Notes under the pieces: generated by a model
The model's input: only the letters and a program-made list of their open reading frames with translations
What the model was told of the DNA's origin: nothing
The model's database searches: none
Position numbers and translations under genes: made by a program
DNA from: Flagellimonas alvinocaridis
GTDB taxonomy: Bacteria; Bacteroidota; Bacteroidia; Flavobacteriales; Flavobacteriaceae
DNA: 64,000 nt
Assembly: GCF_004916895.1 (NCBI RefSeq)
Contig: NZ_SNTZ01000010.1
Location: 46-64,045 of the forward strand
Direction: 5' to 3'
Shown: piece by piece, positions 60,118 through 64,000 of the stretch
Position numbering within the stretch: position 1 is the stretch's first letter
How the letters are laid out: every line of letters starts with the position of its first letter

Positions 60118-61662
60118 CTATTTTGCTTCCAAAACTACAAAAGGTACGATCATTTCTTCCAAAGATACCCCACCATGTTGATAGGTGTTTCTATAATAGC
60201 TCACGTAATGGTTATAATTGTTGGGATAGGCAAAGAACAAATCGTTCTTGGCAAAAATATAACTGCTGCTTAAATTAATGTTGGGCAAGTGAATGTCCTG
60301 CGGATTCTTAGATGCCAATACATCCTTATCTTCAAAAGTAAGGCTCCTACCAGTTTTGTATCTAAGATTTAGACTGGTGTCCCTGTCTCCAATCACTTTT
60401 GAGGGCTGTTTGACATTGATCGTGCCATGATCGGTGGTCAAAACTAATTTCATGCCCAAGTTCTGTGCCTGTTGAATAATTTCCAGTAGGGGTGAATTCT
60501 TGAACCAACTGAGTGTTAGCGAGCGGTATGCCTTGTCGTTTGATGCCAACTCCTTAACCACTTCCATTTCGGTCTTGGAATGGGACAGCATATCAACAAA
60601 ATTGTAGACCAGCACCGTTAAATCATTATCTTTTTGCGACCTGAAATTCTGTGCCAATTGCTTTCCCTGCTTGAGGTTGTTTATTTTATGGTATTCCCAT
60701 TTTAGGCTAAGACCGAGTCGCTTTAGCTGAGCGTCCAAAAACTGGGCTTCAAATAGATTTTTGCCTCCTTCGTCGGTATCGTTCTTCCACCAATCGGGAT
60801 ACTTTTTCTCCATATCCAAGGGCATGAGCCCAGAGAATATGGCATTTCGCGCATACTGGGTGGCGGTTGGCAAAATACTGTAATAAGCAGATTCTTGCTT
60901 CTTTTTGTAGTGGACAGACAGTGTTTCCTCAAAGGCCAACCACTGATCATAACGTAGGTTGTCTATGATGACCAACAAGGTTTTGTGTCCTTCCAATTCG
61001 GGTTGTATTTTGTTCCGAAAGAGGGTATGGGACATTATTGGACCATCTCCATTTTTGAACCAATCCCGATAGTTTTTGTCCACGAACTTTCCAAATTGTG
61101 AATTGGCTTCTGTTTTTTGGGATTCTAAGATTTCAAACATGCCAGAATCTTCAATCTCTTCCAATTGAAGCTCCCAATAAATAAGCTTTTTGTATAGTTC
61201 AACCCATTCCTCATGGGAATTTACCATAGAGAGGTCCATGGCAATTTTTCGAAATTCTTGTTGGTAATTGGCAGTGGTTTTTTCTGAAACCAAACGGGAG
61301 TTATCCAAACTCTTTTTAAGCGACAACAATATTTGGTTTGGATTTACAGGTTTTATGAGGTAATCTGCTATTTTGGAACCTATGGCCTCATCCATAATGT
61401 ACTCCTCCTCACTCTTGGTGATCATTACTACAGGTATGGAGGCATCAAGTTTTTTTATTTCGGTGAGGGTCTCCAAGCCAGAGATGCCGGGCATGTTCTC
61501 ATCTAAAAAAATAATGTCAAAAAAGGAATTTTTGAGCTCTTCAAGGGCATCTTGCCCACTTTGACTGGTAACTACTTTATAATTCTTGCCCTCAAGAAAA
61601 AGAATGTGCGGTTTTAGGAGATCGATCTCATCATCGACCCAAAGAATTGTAATCTTGTTCAT
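60118..61662 (-). CDS. porX: PorX-type response regulator with PglZ domain
   Basis: 514 residues. Receiver domain (1-120) has phospho-acceptor Asp54 in FLDENMPG, Thr82 and Lys104 (YLIKPVN). The C-terminal 380 residues are a PglZ/alkaline-phosphatase-superfamily domain (IIDNLRYDQW, TTDHGTINVKQPSKVIGDRD with metal ligands). PorX is a regulator of the type IX secretion system and gliding; the PglZ part is a zinc-dependent oligonucleotide phosphodiesterase in Flavobacterium/Porphyromonas studies as I recall. PorY, its partner kinase, is not in the window. Confidence 0.96.
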   Translation of the reverse strand: MNKITILWVDDEIDLLKPHILFLEGKNYKVVTSQSGQDALEELKNSFFDIIFLDENMPGISGLETLTEIKKLDASIPVVMITKSEEEYIMDEAIGSKIADYLIKPVNPNQILLSLKKSLDNSRLVSEKTTANYQQEFRKIAMDLSMVNSHEEWVELYKKLIYWELQLEEIEDSGMFEILESQKTEANSQFGKFVDKNYRDWFKNGDGPIMSHTLFRNKIQPELEGHKTLLVIIDNLRYDQWLAFEETLSVHYKKKQESAYYSILPTATQYARNAIFSGLMPLDMEKKYPDWWKNDTDEGGKNLFEAQFLDAQLKRLGLSLKWEYHKINNLKQGKQLAQNFRSQKDNDLTVLVYNFVDMLSHSKTEMEVVKELASNDKAYRSLTLSWFKNSPLLEIIQQAQNLGMKLVLTTDHGTINVKQPSKVIGDRDTSLNLRYKTGRSLTFEDKDVLASKNPQDIHLPNINLSSSYIFAKNDLFFAYPNNYNHYVSYYRNTYQHGGVSLEEMIVPFVVLEAK

Positions 61663-61670
61663 ATAGTAGT

Positions 61671-61678
61671 TATCTTTG
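61671..61678 (+). promoter_or_regulatory. -7 element of the HD hydrolase gene
   Basis: TATCTTTG fits TAnnTTTG; initiation near 61684 leaves about 15 bases before TTG 61700, supporting that start. It lies in a 37-base gap divergent to porX. Confidence 0.55.
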
Positions 61679-61699
61679 TTGTTCTAAAAACAAAAATCC

Positions 61700-62926
61700 T
61701 TGGTAAAAACCAATAAGCTTAACGTTTTTAACGATCCAATTTACGGTTTTATTGGAACTCCAAATGAACTTATTTTTAAACTGATCGCCCATCCTTTTTT
61801 TCAAAGGCTAAGAAGAATTTCCCAAATGGGGATGTCCTTTTTGGTGTATCCAGGAGCCCATCACACTAGATTTCATCATGCCTTGGGGAGCATGCATCTG
61901 ATGGACAGGGCCATTCAGATCTTAAAGTTAAAAGGTGTGGATATCAGTGAAAAAGAAGAGAATGGTCTTTTGTGCGCCATTTTATTGCATGATATTGGGC
62001 ACGGCCCTTTTTCACATGCCCTAGAAGGTTTTGTGGTGAAAAATCAAAGTCACGAAAGTTTGTCCCTTCAGTTCATGCAAGAACTTAACAGACAATTTAA
62101 TGGTGATTTGGATACGGCCATTGCCATTTTTAAGGGCGATTATCCAAAACCTTTTATGAACCAATTGGTGTCCAGTCAATTGGACATGGATCGATTGGAC
62201 TATCTTAAGAGGGATAGTTTTTATGCAGGGGTCACCGAAGGAAATATTAATTCGGAGCGACTCATTTCTATGCTCAATGTGGTCGATGGAAACTTGGTGG
62301 TGGAAGAAAAGGGCATATATGCCGTTGAGAAGTTTTTAATGGCCCGAAGATTTATGTACTGGCAAGTGTACTTGCACAAAACGGGACTTATGGCAGAACA
62401 ACTGTTGGTTAGGATCATGCAAAGGGCGCGTGAACTTTTGACAGGTGGCCATGCATTGCCAGCAAGTGGTTCCCTCTTGTTTTTTCTTGGAGAACCTGAG
62501 CAAGAAAAATTTGATGCCGAAGCGCTATTGAAATTTGCACAATTGGATGATGTGGATATTCTTGGAGCTATAAAGTCTTGGCAGTTTCATGAAGATTTTG
62601 TGCTTTCCAAAATGTGTGGGATGCTGCTCAACAGAAAATTATTGCACATCAAGATTAAAAATCGTCCTGCAAACCCACAAAAAATGCTAATGAAATTAGA
62701 AGAAGTCATGCAGAAGTATGATCTTTCGAAACAAGAAGCCTCTAACTTTGTGTTTCAGGGCGAAATTTCGAACAAGGCCTATAATGTAAGCAAACAGGCC
62801 ATATACATTCTTAAAAAGAATGGAAGGATAACCGATGTGCTTAAAGAGTCTGACCAGCTCAGCCTAAAGGCACTTTCCAAAACCGTGACCAAATATTATA
62901 GCTGCTACCCCAAGGAAGCTGTTTAA
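61700..62926 (+). CDS. HD-domain metal-dependent phosphohydrolase
   Basis: 408 residues from TTG 61700; no upstream ATG in frame. Histidine/aspartate residues of the HD fold: HHTRFHHALG (about 54-62) and LLHDIGHGPFSHALE with His97 and Asp98. The start NDPIYGFI-PNELIF-PFFQRLRRISQMG matches a dNTPase/SAMHD1-like branch. Probably a nucleotide hydrolase; substrate not known. Confidence 0.92.
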   Translation: MVKTNKLNVFNDPIYGFIGTPNELIFKLIAHPFFQRLRRISQMGMSFLVYPGAHHTRFHHALGSMHLMDRAIQILKLKGVDISEKEENGLLCAILLHDIGHGPFSHALEGFVVKNQSHESLSLQFMQELNRQFNGDLDTAIAIFKGDYPKPFMNQLVSSQLDMDRLDYLKRDSFYAGVTEGNINSERLISMLNVVDGNLVVEEKGIYAVEKFLMARRFMYWQVYLHKTGLMAEQLLVRIMQRARELLTGGHALPASGSLLFFLGEPEQEKFDAEALLKFAQLDDVDILGAIKSWQFHEDFVLSKMCGMLLNRKLLHIKIKNRPANPQKMLMKLEEVMQKYDLSKQEASNFVFQGEISNKAYNVSKQAIYILKKNGRITDVLKESDQLSLKALSKTVTKYYSCYPKEAV

Positions 62927-62936
62927 CAAATTTTGT

Positions 62937-62944
62937 TACTTTTG
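62937..62944 (+). promoter_or_regulatory. -7 element of lpxD
   Basis: TACTTTTG fits TAnnTTTG; initiation near 62950 would coincide with the lpxD ATG, so the transcript may be leaderless, or the gene may be read from the HD gene upstream. Confidence 0.4.
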
Positions 62945-62949
62945 CACAA

Positions 62950-63987
62950 ATGAAATTTACGGCTACCCAAATTGCAGGAATATTAGAGGGTGAAGTTGAG
63001 GGAAATCCTCAAATCGCCGTGCATAAATTATCCAAAATTGAAGAGGGTGAAAAAGGCTCTCTAACCTTTTTGGCCAATCCTAAATACACCTCTTATATTT
63101 ACTCCACCAAAGCCTCTATTACCATTGTAAATAAGGATTTTGTGCCAGAGCAATCCTTGTCTACAACTTTGATAAAAGTAGAGGATGCCTATAAATCCTT
63201 TTCCAAATTATTGGAATATTATAACCAGGTGAAGAACAATAAAGTGGGCATAGAAAGCCCTTCTTTTATATCTGGTAATGCCATTTATGGTGAAGGTTTT
63301 TACTTTGGGGCTTTCTCATATTTGGGGGAAAATGTAAAAATTGGGGACAATGTAAAAATTTACCCCAATGTATATATTGGCGATAATGTTACCATTGGGA
63401 ACCATGTCACGGTGTTTGCGGGAGCCAAAATATACTCAGAATCCATCATAGGAAATCATTGTGTAATTCATAGTGGAGTAATTATTGGTGCAGATGGCTT
63501 TGGATTCACTCCAAATGCCAATGGCGAATACAGCAAAGTGCCCCAAACCGGTAATGTTATCTTGGAAGACAACGTAGATGTAGGGGCGGGCACTACCATT
63601 GACAGGGCTACCTTGGGCTCCACCATTTTACGGAAAGGCGTAAAGCTGGACAATCAAATACAGATTGCGCACAATGTTGAAATTGGTGAGCATACCGCCA
63701 TTGCAGCGCAAACCGGTATTGCAGGGTCTACCAAAATTGGAAAAAACTGCCTCATTGGCGGACAAGTTGGAATCGTGGGCCATATAACCATAGGGGATAG
63801 GGTCAAGATTCAGGCACAATCAGGAATAGGACGGAATGTAAAAGACGACGAAGTGCTTCAGGGATCCCCTGCATTAAACTACGGCGACTTCAATAAATCA
63901 TACGTACACTTCAAGAATTTACCAAAACTGGTAAATCAAATCTCCAACATCGAAAAAAAGGTTGAAGGTGAGCAAAACAAGCAATAA
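62950..63987 (+). CDS. lpxD: UDP-3-O-(3-hydroxyacyl)glucosamine N-acyltransferase LpxD
   Basis: 345 residues. N-terminal uridine-binding domain (about 1-105), then left-handed beta-helix hexapeptide repeats (IGDNVTIGNHVTVFAG and following) with the catalytic His in QIAHNVEIG, and a C-terminal helix. It adds the N-linked acyl chain in lipid A synthesis. The stop is at 63987; fusion genes for LpxC/FabZ usually follow and would be outside the window. ATG begins 24 bases after the HD gene. Confidence 0.97.
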   Translation: MKFTATQIAGILEGEVEGNPQIAVHKLSKIEEGEKGSLTFLANPKYTSYIYSTKASITIVNKDFVPEQSLSTTLIKVEDAYKSFSKLLEYYNQVKNNKVGIESPSFISGNAIYGEGFYFGAFSYLGENVKIGDNVKIYPNVYIGDNVTIGNHVTVFAGAKIYSESIIGNHCVIHSGVIIGADGFGFTPNANGEYSKVPQTGNVILEDNVDVGAGTTIDRATLGSTILRKGVKLDNQIQIAHNVEIGEHTAIAAQTGIAGSTKIGKNCLIGGQVGIVGHITIGDRVKIQAQSGIGRNVKDDEVLQGSPALNYGDFNKSYVHFKNLPKLVNQISNIEKKVEGEQNKQ

Positions 63988-64000
63988 GCAACGCACCATT

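Noticed and set aside
1-64000. tRNA, rRNA, CRISPR array or mobile element
   Set aside because: No cloverleaf-like, ribosomal, regularly spaced repeat or transposase signal was recognised on reading; only a tool search could exclude short tRNA-like sequences.

Overview
The window looks like chromosomal DNA of a marine-type member of Flavobacteriaceae (Bacteroidota). The evidence is the repeated -7 promoter element TAnnTTTG with A/T-rich leaders instead of Shine-Dalgarno sites, a PorX-type response regulator, many SCSS/GCNN-type lipoproteins, a SusC-like-era TonB receptor with a carboxypeptidase-regulatory domain, DUF6146/DUF6787/DUF4258 proteins and a monofunctional proline dehydrogenase. The gene content resembles Muricauda/Flagellimonas-type genomes, but that is recall and not a search result. 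No tRNA, rRNA, CRISPR array, insertion sequence or prophage was seen.

Layout. 1-2154 is the 5' part of a large repeat adhesin on the minus strand that runs out of the window. 2456-10505 holds uvrA, an ECF-type sigma factor with a 47-aa companion, nth, bcp, a conserved 494-aa protein and a metallo-beta-lactamase-fold hydrolase. 10502-14671 is a minus-strand operon (BatA-like membrane protein, dihydroorotase-like pseudoenzyme, Tic20-like membrane protein, esterase). 14758-22686 carries a glycosyltransferase, a sterol-desaturase-like enzyme, a TPR regulator, a PD40 propeller protein, a GDSL hydrolase and an S10 peptidase. 22926-26468 pairs a collagen-like/PhoX-like lipoprotein with a di-heme peroxidase. 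26484-29559 is housekeeping (TIGR02757, LolD-like ATPase, msrA, folE). 29597-34032 contains a His-rich-loop TonB receptor and small membrane/lipoproteins. 34109-37626 is serine biosynthesis (serC, a broken four-helix-bundle gene, serA) plus an acyl-CoA reductase. 37712-46238 holds ferredoxin, ychF, an AT-rich leucine-rich-repeat-like lipoprotein and topoisomerase IV (parE-parC). 46309-54161 is mixed metabolism and regulation (second sterol desaturase, TerC, XRE regulator with operator cluster, M14 peptidase, Lrp, DinB, aroB, proline dehydrogenase). 54162-57143 is an AT-rich accessory patch: a C10 cysteine protease, a small lipoprotein and a short membrane-tethered AraC regulator. 57144-63987 returns to core genes: ald, small membrane proteins, tsaE, porX, an HD hydrolase and lpxD.

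Most worth following up: (a) a direct-repeat motif related to AATTGAYGAA with 20-21 bp period upstream of the adhesin, the C10 protease and the AraC gene, suggesting a small surface/secretion regulon; (b) the C10 protease plus lipoprotein pair; (c) the PhoX-like collagen-stalk lipoprotein with a MauG-type peroxidase; (d) a dihydroorotase homologue that has lost its metal-binding His-x-His; (e) four TACATTTGT/TATTTGT-type sites around the XRE regulator; (f) a strong base-composition step inside the adhesin gene. Several genes seem to start at TTG, and many -7 elements lie under 20 bases from the start codon, so start choice was guided by promoters where possible.
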